Of a stretch of 64,000 nucleotides of DNA, positions 18,871 to 26,889 are shown in pieces; position 1 is the stretch's first letter, and every line of letters begins with the position of its first letter. The stretch is from CAVSJA01 sp963728145. GTDB taxonomy: Bacteria; Bacteroidota; Bacteroidia; Chitinophagales; Chitinophagaceae. The position numbers and the translations under genes are program-made. The notes under the pieces are model-generated. The model searched no databases. It was not told where the DNA came from and saw only the letters and a list, made by a program, of their open reading frames with translations. The DNA lies in NCBI GenBank assembly GCA_963728145.1, contig CAVSJA010000002.1, forward strand, positions 744,001 through 808,000. Direction: 5' to 3'.

Positions 18871-19215
18871 ATGTGTCATGTAATTGTAAGGCCGTTTCTG
18901 ATTCTGTTTTTTTTGTCTGCTTCGTGCACTCAAAAGTATAAACGAACTGTAAAAGTATGTGAAGGCAACTTGTTTGTGGAACTATACAATATTAATCCCG
19001 CAGGCGTAGATGCTCACTATTTGACAGATTCAACAAATTTTAGAATGTTTGTCGGTGAATTTGACAATGAACATGAAAATTATAGTTATGTATGTAATGG
19101 AGACACGCTAACAATTCGTAAACTTCAGGATTCTATTCCAGGAACGCCCCGACGAGTCACAAACACAAGGGTATTTAGCATAGGGGAGCTTAAAAAGAAA
19201 GGATCATTTGAATAG
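18871..19215 (+). CDS. Small lipoprotein, candidate RHS-toxin immunity protein 1
   Basis: The 114-residue protein has a lipobox (LSASC) and then a compact domain. Blocks shared with two following paralogues are YKRTVKVCEG, LYNINPAGVDAHYLTDS, FRMFVGEFDNEHENYSY and the tail SIGELKKKGSFE. Single small lipoproteins repeated in tandem behind an RHS gene fit immunity proteins. The domain is not one I recognise. It is the only one of the three copies that is complete without correction. Base composition is AT-rich compared with housekeeping neighbours. Confidence 0.7.
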   Translation: MCHVIVRPFLILFFLSASCTQKYKRTVKVCEGNLFVELYNINPAGVDAHYLTDSTNFRMFVGEFDNEHENYSYVCNGDTLTIRKLQDSIPGTPRRVTNTRVFSIGELKKKGSFE

Positions 19216-19410
19216 AGCATTATACTCTATGCCTGCACTTTCTCTTTCAATTCTCTAACTCCTTCCAAATCTTCGTAAACGCCGCAATTGCCATATCCAA
19301 ATGCAGTTGATCATTGCGCAACACTTAATTGCAGTAAAGAAATGACAGGTAATAGGCCGCCTGCCCCAATAAAAAAGAATTAATTTTCACCTCCACGTTT
19401 TATTTGGAAA
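19216..19410. other. Gap between paralogues with a short PLP-enzyme-like remnant
   Basis: On the minus strand 19247-19324 read VLRNDQLHLDMAIAAFTKIW followed by KELEN and stop. This resembles the last helix of fold-type I PLP enzymes such as glycine C-acetyltransferase. A stop lies directly upstream, so at most about 25 codons remain. The similarity is weak. The rest of the gap shows nothing. Confidence 0.3.
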
Positions 19411-19647
19411 ATGCAAATTTACTTCACGTATCAGCCTTTTTTTAAACTAGCCGTAATAGTGTGTTTTTTGTTATTGTCGTCAAGCTGCGATAAGAAATAC
19501 AAACGGACTCTTGCGGTTTGCGACGACAAGTTGTATGTAGAACTCTACAATATCAATCCGGCAGGAGTTAGTGCCCACTACTTAACAGACTCCTCAACCT
19601 ATCGAATGTATGTAGGGAGTTTCGACAGCACCCCGTCAACTTGCTGA
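19411..19647 (+). pseudogene. Small lipoprotein paralogue 2, truncated at a recombination junction
   Basis: The frame begins with a lipoprotein signal (LLLSSSC) and matches copy 1 closely through KYKRTLAVCDDKLYVELYNI and YRMYVGSFDS. It then breaks off at about 19625. Beyond that point the sequence belongs to an RHS C-terminus in another frame, and this frame stops at 19647. The last third of the domain is missing, so the product is unlikely to work. Confidence 0.7.
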
Positions 19648-19822
19648 AATAATCACGAAAACCCCTCCGTATGGAGAACAGCCTCTTGATTATGAATGGA
19701 ATTCAGCAGGAATGGAGAAAGCCGAAAACGAGATAAAAGCAAGTAGGCCATTTCAACCAGTAGACAGGAAAATTTCAATATTTTCTCAACCTAAAGGAAT
19801 TTATAATTTAAGACATGTATAA
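19628..19822 (+). pseudogene. Orphan RHS toxin C-terminal tip
   Basis: A 64-codon open stretch without its own start reads APRQLAEIITKTPPYGEQ, then DYEWNSAGMEKAENEIKASR, and ends KGIYNLRHV. It starts where paralogue 2 breaks off. Its stop codon TAA overlaps the ATG of paralogue 3 (ATGTATAA). This is the expected layout of the 3' end of a toxin gene followed by its immunity gene. The toxin activity cannot be named from these residues. Confidence 0.65.
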
Positions 19823-20173
19823 ATCCATCATCAAAATTGCAGTATTTGGGTCTATCACCTTTTTGTGTGCATTTTGTTCAAAAAAGCATAAGGGTATTGT
19901 CAAAATCTGTGGAGGTATGTTTGTTGAATATTATGATATTAATCAACAGGCGTACTAGCTGACTACCTAACAGATTCAACAACTTTTAGGATGTTTGTTG
20001 GCACTTATGACGGGGAGCACGAAAATTTTAATTACAGCTGCGAAGGAGACGCGATCACGATTCATAAAACAGAGCATACATATAATCGAAAGGAGGAGAA
20101 GAATGTAAGGAAGATAATCAACACCCGGAAGCTTAGCATTTCGGAACTAAAGAGAAAAGGAAATTTCGAATAA
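19815..20173 (+). CDS. Small lipoprotein paralogue 3, candidate immunity protein (one frameshift)
   Basis: The protein has 119 residues after one base is restored near 19944 (AATCAACAGG read as AATCAAACAGG, giving NQTGVLADYLTDS). A signal peptide with lipobox (CAFC) precedes the same domain as in copies 1 and 2: GIVKICGG, FRMFVGTYDGEHENFNYSC and tail SISELKRKGNFE. The start overlaps the stop of the orphan toxin tip, which suggests coupled translation. Whether the break is real decay or a read error is open. Confidence 0.65.
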
Positions 20174-20314
20174 AAACTGGAAGTATCTTACCTGATATTG
20201 CAAGAAAGTAAGTCGCCATTTCTGCAGTTCTCTCCCTACTTTCATTGAACAATGAGAGAAAATATGAGCTTCATATATCAAAATAAACTTCCAACAATCC
20301 GGATAAAAGCCAGA

Positions 20315-20866
20315 TTAATTCAACTGCGGATCAATCGGATAATTTTTCAACTGTTCATACTCTCCACCAAGATGGTCGAGCGCATCTTTCCAGATATCAT
20401 CAATGTTTTTATGAAACACGAGTTTGCGCGTTGCGGGGGTTGTTAGCCATGACTTTTCTTTTAATTCATCATTCAATTGTCCACCACCCCAACCGGAGTA
20501 ACCGATGAAGAAACGGATCTTGGCCTTATCAATTTCTCCTTTGCGTAGAAGGTCGACGGCCATTTCGAAATCGCCTCCCCAATAAATACCTTCCTGCACG
20601 GGAAAGCTCCCGGGAATCTTGTCTGGGTATTGGTGCAGAAAATGGATGGTATCCATCTGTACGGGGCCGCCATAAAAAACGGGGAGTTTCAACTCTTCGG
20701 CATCATTCATCAGCTCGTCGAGGGTATGCTTGAATTCACGGTTGATCACAAAACCAAGGCTTCCTTCATCCTGGTGGTCACAGAGTAGCACCACCGTTCG
20801 GATAAAGTTCGGATCCTTAAGGAAAGGCTCTGCTATAAGTAATATTCCTGGTCCGGGGTCCACCAT
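20315..20866 (-). CDS. YqgE/AlgH family protein
   Basis: The 183-residue protein matches the UPF0301 (YqgE/AlgH) family. It opens with PGPGILLIAEPFLKDPNF. It then has TVVLLCDHQDEGSLGFVINR, the block FYGGPVQMDTIHFLH, and IRFFIGYSGWGGGQL near the C-terminus. The molecular function is unknown; in Pseudomonas AlgH has been linked to regulation of exoproducts. It closes the accessory island on the right. Confidence 0.92.
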   Translation of the reverse strand: MVDPGPGILLIAEPFLKDPNFIRTVVLLCDHQDEGSLGFVINREFKHTLDELMNDAEELKLPVFYGGPVQMDTIHFLHQYPDKIPGSFPVQEGIYWGGDFEMAVDLLRKGEIDKAKIRFFIGYSGWGGGQLNDELKEKSWLTTPATRKLVFHKNIDDIWKDALDHLGGEYEQLKNYPIDPQLN

Positions 20867-21017
20867 ATTTCTAAATTAATACTTAAATAGATAGAACAAA
20901 TCCTGATGTTATAAAAATCTGCAAAGAACAGCAATGGTCAGCCATTGGCTTTCGTAAAACTTAGTTAAATTGAAATCGCATAAACACCCTGTATTCAAGG
21001 TTGTAGAGGCCATTCAG

Positions 21018-21025
21018 TACATTTG
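21018..21025 (+). promoter_or_regulatory. Minus-7 box upstream of the histidine kinase
   Basis: TACATTTG matches TANNTTTG exactly. No good TTTG lies at the expected distance upstream, so only half of the promoter is recognisable. Confidence 0.35.
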
Positions 21026-21085
21026 CCAGATTGACTGACTGCATGGGAAATAGACAGGTTAACTGCTACTATTCATGCTTTGTAA

Positions 21086-22498
21086 ATGATGCCTCTCATG
21101 CTTGTCAGTGGATTCGTATTGAAACAACATTATCAGCCGGCAGTGAAAAGAATTTTCCCCATCATCATCGTGTTGATCACGCTTTCGCTGATCGGGACAA
21201 TATATATTCAATACAACTGGCTGCTCACAATGCTCGAGGATAAACGTCTTGAGTTTGAGCGGAAAGTTACCGATGGAATGGTAACAGTTGGCGAAGAGTT
21301 GATGGTTCAAAAAGGAAATCTTCCCTCGCTAAAAAACTTCAGAACAAAACCCGGCTTTGGACTCCCCGAGCAAATGCAGCTCGAATTGATGAATCCTCCA
21401 ACAATTGCACAAAAGTTTACTGCCAATGAGGTTCATGAAAAGCTTATACGCGAGTTTAATCGGCAGGGTCTCGAGAAATTGAATTTCGAATTCAGGATCG
21501 CATCGAATGTGAATGTGCTTGTATCCTATGAATTGAAGTCGAAGAATTTCATGAAGCTTTTTCTATCAGAAGATACTATCAATAACCAGGAATTCATATA
21601 CATATTTCAACCCCCAAGTGGTAGCGATCTCGAAAACCTGGTGCCGGAAGAAAACATGATGGTGATCGTTCCTGCGTTTAACCAGGTTGTATTGAGGCAG
21701 GTAAGATGGATGATCATTGGAGCAGTGTTCTTCACCATAATAATTATATCAGCATTTTATATTACAGTTCATGCGTTGATACGCCAGAAAAAACTTAGCG
21801 CCATCAAGAATGATTTCATCAATAATATGACGCATGAGTTTAAGACTCCGTTGGCGACGATATCATTGGCTGTTGACGCGCTTCGAAATGATAAGGTTTT
21901 AAAGGATAAAGGAAAGATGGATTATTTCAGCACTATCATTAAGGAAGAGAACAAACGCATGAACCGTCATGTGGAAACCATTTTGCAGGCGGCATTGATG
22001 GACCGGCAGGATATTCAACTAAGTAAACGTCCGCTTCATGTACACAATCTCATCCAGGAAGTGATGAGTAATTATACATTGCAGCTCCAGGATAGGAATG
22101 GAAAAGCTGAATTGGATCTTTCTGCGGGAAATGATTATGTAGAAGCGGATCCGGTGCATTTCCGTAACCTTATCTCCAACCTTGTTGACAATGCAGTCAA
22201 ATATTCAAAGGAGAATTTATTGCTAAAGATCAGTACCAATAGTAATCATAAGAACTTAACGATCCGTGTTGAAGACAATGGTATCGGCATGAGTAAGGAA
22301 ACGGTAAAAAGGATCTTTGAGAAATTTTACCGTGCCCACACGGGTAATATCCATAATGTAAAAGGTTTCGGACTTGGTCTCAGCTATGTGAAGACTGTTG
22401 TGGATGCACATCATGGTAAAATCAAAGTGGAAAGCGTTCTCGGTAAAGGATCGGCGTTTTCGTTAGACCTTCCCCTAATTAAACAACCTGTGTCTTAG
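21086..22498 (+). CDS. Sensor histidine kinase
   Basis: The 470-residue membrane kinase has two transmembrane segments (about 24-44 and 206-228) around a periplasmic sensor. The HisKA domain has the phospho-acceptor in MTHEFKTPL (His about 250). The HATPase domain has N-box NLISNLVDNAVKYS, G1 VEDNGIGMS, F-box FEKFYRAH and G2 GFGLGLSYVK. A GTG at 21143 could be the true start, since it precedes the first membrane helix directly. No response regulator gene adjoins, so its partner must be encoded elsewhere. Confidence 0.92.
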   Translation: MMPLMLVSGFVLKQHYQPAVKRIFPIIIVLITLSLIGTIYIQYNWLLTMLEDKRLEFERKVTDGMVTVGEELMVQKGNLPSLKNFRTKPGFGLPEQMQLELMNPPTIAQKFTANEVHEKLIREFNRQGLEKLNFEFRIASNVNVLVSYELKSKNFMKLFLSEDTINNQEFIYIFQPPSGSDLENLVPEENMMVIVPAFNQVVLRQVRWMIIGAVFFTIIIISAFYITVHALIRQKKLSAIKNDFINNMTHEFKTPLATISLAVDALRNDKVLKDKGKMDYFSTIIKEENKRMNRHVETILQAALMDRQDIQLSKRPLHVHNLIQEVMSNYTLQLQDRNGKAELDLSAGNDYVEADPVHFRNLISNLVDNAVKYSKENLLLKISTNSNHKNLTIRVEDNGIGMSKETVKRIFEKFYRAHTGNIHNVKGFGLGLSYVKTVVDAHHGKIKVESVLGKGSAFSLDLPLIKQPVS

Positions 22499-22576
22499 AC
22501 TATCGATATTCCCGAATTAAATTTTGAAACTCTCTGTGTTCTCTGTGCTTCTCTGTGTTCTCTGTGTCCTTCCCCC

Positions 22577-22772
22577 TTGAACCTTGTCATTTCGAGCCCG
22601 GTGCAATAAATGAAACTAATTGATGAGGTAACCAGGGCGAGAAATCTGCACAATCGGCGGTTATGTTTCATTTCGAAATTACACGGAGTCTCCAATTGTG
22701 CAGATTTCTCGCCCTACTTTCCCTTTATGCAGAGGGGTTTTATTGCACCGGGCTCGAAATGACAAGGTTCAA
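22577..22772. repeat. Large palindromic repeat, copy A
   Basis: The 196-bp element has long inverted arms. The left arm begins TTGAACCTTGTCATTTCGAG and the right arm is its complement, ending with CTCGAAATGACAAGGTTCAA. An inner pair (CCAGGGCGAGAAATCTGCAC and GTGCAGATTTCTCGCCCT) extends the stem. It is preceded by CTCTGTGTT-type 9-10-mers (22529-22568). A second full copy is at 24107-24293 and a left-half copy is at 55096-55165. It encodes no protein, so it is a MITE-like or REP-like non-autonomous element. Confidence 0.85.
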
Positions 22773-22805
22773 AAGCGAAGGACGCAGGGAGAGAATCGAG
22801 TGTAG

Positions 22806-24041
22806 TTACTCCCGGGCTTTTCTGAAATACAGGTTGCCGTCACCGTAAGAAAGAAATCTAAAATCATTCTCCATCGCGTATTGATAAACCTTTCTCCAAT
22901 CTTCTCCTATAAAAGCAGCAACTAACAAAAGAAGTGTCGATTGAGGCTGATGAAAGTTTGTAACCAGTGCATCAACTACTTTGAATTGATAACCCGGTAC
23001 AATAAGTAATCTCGTTCTTGTAAATAATCTGTCAAACTGATTTCTCAGTAACCAGTTCTTTAAAGCGATCAAGGCTTTTCTTGTAGTATGTTCAGGAGTT
23101 AGTTCATATGCTTCCCATTGGTTTAGGTAAAGATCATCAGACTTGATTTCAGGATTGATGATTGTTTTAATTCCCAACCAATATAAACTTTCGAGTGTAC
23201 GCAATGAAGTTGTACCAACAGCAGTGATTGAATTAAAACAACCGGTAATTAATTTATCAAACAGGTCCAAACTCACATCTATGAATTCCGAATGCATATC
23301 ATGACCTTCCAATGTTTCCGACTTAACCGGCTTGAAGGTTGCAGATCCAACATGCAAGGTCAGGTAGGCCGTTTGGATCTTTTTCAATTCAAGCTGGCTG
23401 AGAATTGCCGGAGTAAAATGCAGTCCGGCAGTTGGAGCTGCAACAGAACCTTCAACATCCGCATAGATGGTTTGATACCGTTCCGCGTCTTCGATTTCTG
23501 CTTTTCTTTTTATATAGGGTGGAAGAGGAACTGAACCCGCGGCATGAAGGATTTCAGCGAATGTAAAATGCGATGGAGTCCAACTTATTTCAATAAGAAA
23601 ACTATCAGCGATCTTCTCTTTATATTTTACGGAGAGTTGAATTAATTCACCTGCATATTCGATTTTCTTCTCCAAAACCAATCCATGCTTCCATTTGGAA
23701 GCACCACCGATCAGGCATAACCAATTCACTGAACCTATTTGCGCAAGTGCTGTACTGACATCACGAAATTCTGGTCCTGGTTCTAAACAAAAGATCTCGA
23801 TTTGTGCGCCAGTAGATTTCTTGAAGAGAATTCTTGCCTCAACAACTCTTGTGTTGTTAAATACCATCAATGATTTTTCGGGAAGATGAGATGCGATATT
23901 TTTAAAAATATCTTGCGAAATATTTCCATCTCTGTATACAAGTAATTTCGATGCATCACGCTCCGCTAATGGATAATTTGCAATTCGTTCCTCAGGCAGT
24001 GAGTAAGTGTAATCGATTATTGAGATTTTCTTCGGATTCAT
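22806..24041 (-). CDS. queA: tRNA preQ1(34) S-adenosylmethionine ribosyltransferase-isomerase
   Basis: The 411-residue enzyme adds the ribosyl moiety of SAM to preQ1 in tRNA to form epoxyqueuosine. Conserved blocks are LPEERIANYPLAERDASKLL, VFNNTRVVEARI, GSVAAPTAGLHFT, TLHVGSATFKPV, ITAVGTTSLRTLE and VDALVTNFHQPQSTLL. The length, about 50 residues over the Escherichia coli enzyme, is usual in Bacteroidota. The gene is enclosed by two copies of the same large palindrome (22577-22772 and 24107-24293) and stands alone. Confidence 0.95.
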   Translation of the reverse strand: MNPKKISIIDYTYSLPEERIANYPLAERDASKLLVYRDGNISQDIFKNIASHLPEKSLMVFNNTRVVEARILFKKSTGAQIEIFCLEPGPEFRDVSTALAQIGSVNWLCLIGGASKWKHGLVLEKKIEYAGELIQLSVKYKEKIADSFLIEISWTPSHFTFAEILHAAGSVPLPPYIKRKAEIEDAERYQTIYADVEGSVAAPTAGLHFTPAILSQLELKKIQTAYLTLHVGSATFKPVKSETLEGHDMHSEFIDVSLDLFDKLITGCFNSITAVGTTSLRTLESLYWLGIKTIINPEIKSDDLYLNQWEAYELTPEHTTRKALIALKNWLLRNQFDRLFTRTRLLIVPGYQFKVVDALVTNFHQPQSTLLLLVAAFIGEDWRKVYQYAMENDFRFLSYGDGNLYFRKARE

Positions 24042-24106
24042 ATTAGTAACAGCTGGGGTATTTCTTTGCGTCCTGCGCTTCTTTGTGTCCTCTGCAGCCT
24101 TCCCTT

Positions 24107-24293
24107 TTGAACCTTGTCATTTCGAGCCCGGAGTAAAGGCAGTAACCATCACATAAGGAAACCAGGGCGAGAAATCTGCGACATTATCAACTGCCTATGA
24201 CAACAGCGGCTCCCGATTTCAAAGATTTCTCGCCCTGGTTTCTTCCATTGTCGGGTCTCCGATTGATACCGGGCTCGAAATGACAAGGTTCAA
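24107..24293. repeat. Large palindromic repeat, copy B
   Basis: The 187-bp element has arms equal to copy A at 22577 (TTGAACCTTGTCATTTCGAG and its complement) and the inner pair CCAGGGCGAGAAATCTGCG with AGATTTCTCGCCCTGG. The centre differs from copy A. It fills most of the 308-bp gap between queA and the DUF3052 gene; nothing else is seen there. Confidence 0.85.
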
Positions 24294-24349
24294 AAGGAAA
24301 GGATGCACAGACAATTTGAAAATGATTCAAAAAACAAAAAAAACAACAA

Positions 24350-24760
24350 CTATCTCTTCATCTTCGGTACAACAAGTTTCAATCCACTCCATATATCACT
24401 TACAGCGCAAACTTTTATGTCAACTAAATCATTCTTCAAAGCATAATTTCTAATTACATCTTCTGTAATATCTGTATTCATTCCCGCTGATTTCTTATAC
24501 CAACTCACCCAGATCACAATATTTGGATTTGCCTTAATAGTTGGCTTGAGCTTTTTCATTTCAGCTTCAAACTCTTTATTGTTTTTTACAAAGAGATGGA
24601 CCAGGTCAGGAACTTCATTTTTCTTTACTGATTGGTCACTTATATCAACTTCTAAGAGCTTGAAGTAATCCTCCGGCTGATTCAGGATGAGGACTTTCAT
24701 CTCATCTTTAATGCCGAGCTTTTTTAGAAGTGGTGTTCCGGAATAACCAGCTGTTGCCAT
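24350..24760 (-). CDS. DUF3052 family protein
   Basis: The 136-residue protein from ATG 24760 starts MATAGYSGTPLLKKLGI. The pattern of a short Rossmann-like domain with LILNQPEDYFKLL, VHLFVKNNKEFE, IVIWVSWYKKSAG and VCAVSDIWSGLKLV fits the DUF3052 family. The function is unknown. An upstream in-frame ATG at 24784 would add eight residues reaching into the DnaA-box-like repeats and is less likely. Confidence 0.75.
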   Translation of the reverse strand: MATAGYSGTPLLKKLGIKDEMKVLILNQPEDYFKLLEVDISDQSVKKNEVPDLVHLFVKNNKEFEAEMKKLKPTIKANPNIVIWVSWYKKSAGMNTDITEDVIRNYALKNDLVDIKVCAVSDIWSGLKLVVPKMKR

Positions 24761-24776
24761 TTCTTGTGTTTTTAGA

Positions 24777-24806
24777 TAATCCACAGCCTATCCACAGCAA
24801 TCCACA
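24777..24806. promoter_or_regulatory. Three DnaA-box-like repeats upstream of mraZ
   Basis: TAATCCACA (24777-24785), CTATCCACA (24788-24796) and CAATCCACA (24798-24806) stand in direct repeat 10-11 bp apart and differ from the DnaA box TTATCCACA at one or two positions. A weaker opposed copy, TGTGGAAAA, is at 24892. All lie in the divergent gap between DUF3052 and mraZ. Binding is an inference. Confidence 0.4.
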
Positions 24807-24927
24807 TTGAACTAACAGGAAACATTAGTCTCCCACTCGGTGTTTTCTACTATAACCCTTGCCTGTACTAATTATCAGAGGCATAAAGAGTTGTGGAAAA
24901 AATAAAATCTGCCAAATTTCGTTGTTC

Positions 24928-24957
24928 AGTGGGAAAAAGTGTTATTTTGTGTTAATT
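24928..24957 (+). promoter_or_regulatory. Candidate MraZ operator with 10-bp period
   Basis: Three 10-bp units in direct repeat, AGTGGGAAA, AAGTGTTATT and TTGTGTTAAT, place GTG at exact 10-bp steps 30-60 bp before mraZ. MraZ from Escherichia coli (TGGGN repeats with 5-bp spacers) and from Mycoplasma (AAAGTG repeats with the same 10-bp period) binds similar arrays, so this fits an autoregulatory site. Confidence 0.6.
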
Positions 24958-24986
24958 AATGTCAAATTTGATACAAATCCTTGTAA

Positions 24987-25448
24987 ATGATAGGTTTTCT
25001 CGGCGAATACGAGGCCACTTTGGATGCCAAAGGCCGATTTCTCCTGCCGGCAGGTTTCAAGAAGCAACTGCCGGAAGAGGCGGGGAACCAGTTTGTCATC
25101 AACAGGGGTTTTGAAAAATGCCTGACTCTATATCCAATGAAAAGCTGGGAACCGATTTTTTCTGAGCTCAGCAAGCTGAATGATTTTGATCCAAAAGTAC
25201 GCGAATTCAGAAGATATTTTTTGAACGGAGCCACCATGTTGGAGCTGGATACTGCAGGACGATTATTGGTGCCTCCAAACCTGAAAGAATATGCGGGTCT
25301 GGAAAAAGATATCGTGCTGGTATCGGCGATGAACAAAATCGAAATCTGGGATAAGGGTAAGTACCAACAGTTCTTTGAATCATTTTCACCGGAAGCATTC
25401 AGCCAGCTTGCACAGCAGGTGATGACAGCAGCCAATCCTCCTAAATGA
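24987..25448 (+). CDS. mraZ: Transcriptional regulator MraZ
   Basis: The 153-residue protein consists of two AbrB-like SpoVT half-domains. The first has LGEYEATLDAKGRFLLPAGF and the second has ATMLELDTAGRLLVPPNLKEYA, each with the conserved D-x-x-G-R core. It is the first gene of the division and cell-wall cluster and is expected to repress it through the repeats at 24928-24957. RsmH, encoded 13 bp downstream, counteracts MraZ in other bacteria. Confidence 0.95.
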   Translation: MIGFLGEYEATLDAKGRFLLPAGFKKQLPEEAGNQFVINRGFEKCLTLYPMKSWEPIFSELSKLNDFDPKVREFRRYFLNGATMLELDTAGRLLVPPNLKEYAGLEKDIVLVSAMNKIEIWDKGKYQQFFESFSPEAFSQLAQQVMTAANPPK

Positions 25449-25461
25449 TTATTCATTTGTA

Positions 25462-26384
25462 ATGGACGATCCTGCTTATCATATACCGGTACTGTTGGAA
25501 GAAACGATCGATGGTTTGAACATCCGACCTGAAGGAATCTATGTCGATTGCACATTTGGCGGTGGCGGTCATTCAAAAGCAATACTGACACGGTTGAACG
25601 AAAAAGGAAGATTGTTTGCATTCGACCAGGATGCAGACGCGAGAAAGAATCTTCCTGAGGACGACGCATGATTTTCATTCCGCATAATTTTCGTCATCTG
25701 CAACGTTTCCTTCGATTGCACCAGGCCAATCAAGTAGATGGGATTCTTGCGGATCTTGGCGTAAGCAGTCACCAGTTTGATGAAGCAGACAGAGGTTTTT
25801 CAACCCGCTTTGAAGGCGCGCTGGATATGCGAATGGACAAACGACAGGAGCTAACTGCTTTTACTATTGTTGATACTTATACCGAGCAACAACTGCACAA
25901 ATTATTTGAACAGTACGGGGAAGTCACGAATTCCAAAACACTGGCTAAAACAATTGTTGAATCGCGAAACAGACCTCGCTTAAGACCATTAAGAATTTCA
26001 AGCCAGCATTGCATGCGGTGGTGAAAGGAAATCCCAACAAGTACTTTGCCCAGGTATTCCAGGCATTACGGATTGAAGTGAATGATGAACTGGGAGCATT
26101 GAAAGAAATGCTCCAACAGATTCCACCAGTTCTTAAAACCAGATGGCCGTGTAGCGATCATTACGTTTCATTCACTTGAAGACAGGCTGGTCAAGAATTT
26201 TTTCAAGAAAGGAAGTTTTGAAGAAGTAGACGACGACACAGATCCATTCGGGCAAAAACCTCAGACCTCTTTGTTAAAGGTTGTAACAAAGAAACCGATA
26301 GTTCCAACTGAAAAGGAAATGAAAATTAACCCGCGGTCGAGGAGCGCAAAACTCCGCATCGCGGAAAAAGTATCAAGTTCGTAG
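25462..26384 (+). CDS. rsmH: 16S rRNA (cytosine(1402)-N4)-methyltransferase (three frameshifts)
   Basis: The joined product has 307 residues. Motifs are YHIPVLLEETIDGL at the N-terminus and the SAM-binding DCTFGGGGHSKAIL. Further on are DGILADLGVSSHQFDEADRG, then FAQVFQALRIEVNDEL, VAIITFHSLEDRLVK and the C-terminal NPRSRSAKLR. Frame breaks are a missing base near 25665 (DDRM expected), a missing base near 25973 (NRTSLKTI) and an extra A near 26137 (LKPDGRVA). All motifs are intact after repair. It methylates the 30S decoding centre. Confidence 0.93.
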
Positions 26385-26471
26385 TTCAATGTCCTGTGGT
26401 GACCTCTAAACTCAAGAAAGAAAACACGTGGTTGTATGGTGAATAGCTGTACAGCTGCACTTTAAGGCAAA

Positions 26472-26886
26472 ATGGAAGAGCAAAAAGAGATACCCAAAAA
26501 CAAACTGAAGCGAAAAGCCTGGTTTAATTACCAGTGGATTGTCAGGAATCTGCAATTCTTCCTCTTTCTCGCCATTCTCGCAGTTATCTACATCTATAAC
26601 GGGCATTATTCTGATAAAACGGTGCGCAATATTAATAAGGTAAGCAAAGAATTAAAGGAATTGCAGTACGAGTACAAAACATTAAAAGGTGAAGTGATGT
26701 TTCGGAGCAAGCAAAGTGAATTGGCTAAAGCGGTGGAAGGATATGGTTTAAAAGAATTGACAATGCCTCCGGTTGTATTAAAAGATTCTATCCGATAAGG
26801 TAAAGGAATCAAGAACAAAAGCACCGGAGCGGCGGTTGAATAAATATGGAGTAACAAAAAAATCAATAAGACCCATTGGGGTATAG
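26472..26886 (+). CDS. ftsL: FtsL-like cell division protein (probable frameshift near the C-terminus)
   Basis: The protein has a basic cytoplasmic N-terminus, one membrane helix (about 28-45, LQFFLFLAILAVIYIY) and a short periplasmic coiled coil (NKVSKELKELQYEYKTLKGEV). This is the layout of FtsL. The frame as it stands stops at 26798 (108 residues). If one C in ATCCGAT near 26794 is an error, reading continues with DKVKESRTKAPERRLNKYG to a stop at 26884-26886, three bases before the ftsI start. That gives about 137 residues and normal operon spacing. The extension is inferred. Confidence 0.75.
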
Positions 26887-26889
26887 GGC

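Noticed and set aside
20867..21085. A response regulator gene beside the histidine kinase
   Set aside because: The flanking gaps contain no receiver-domain sequence on either strand; the kinase is an orphan in this window.
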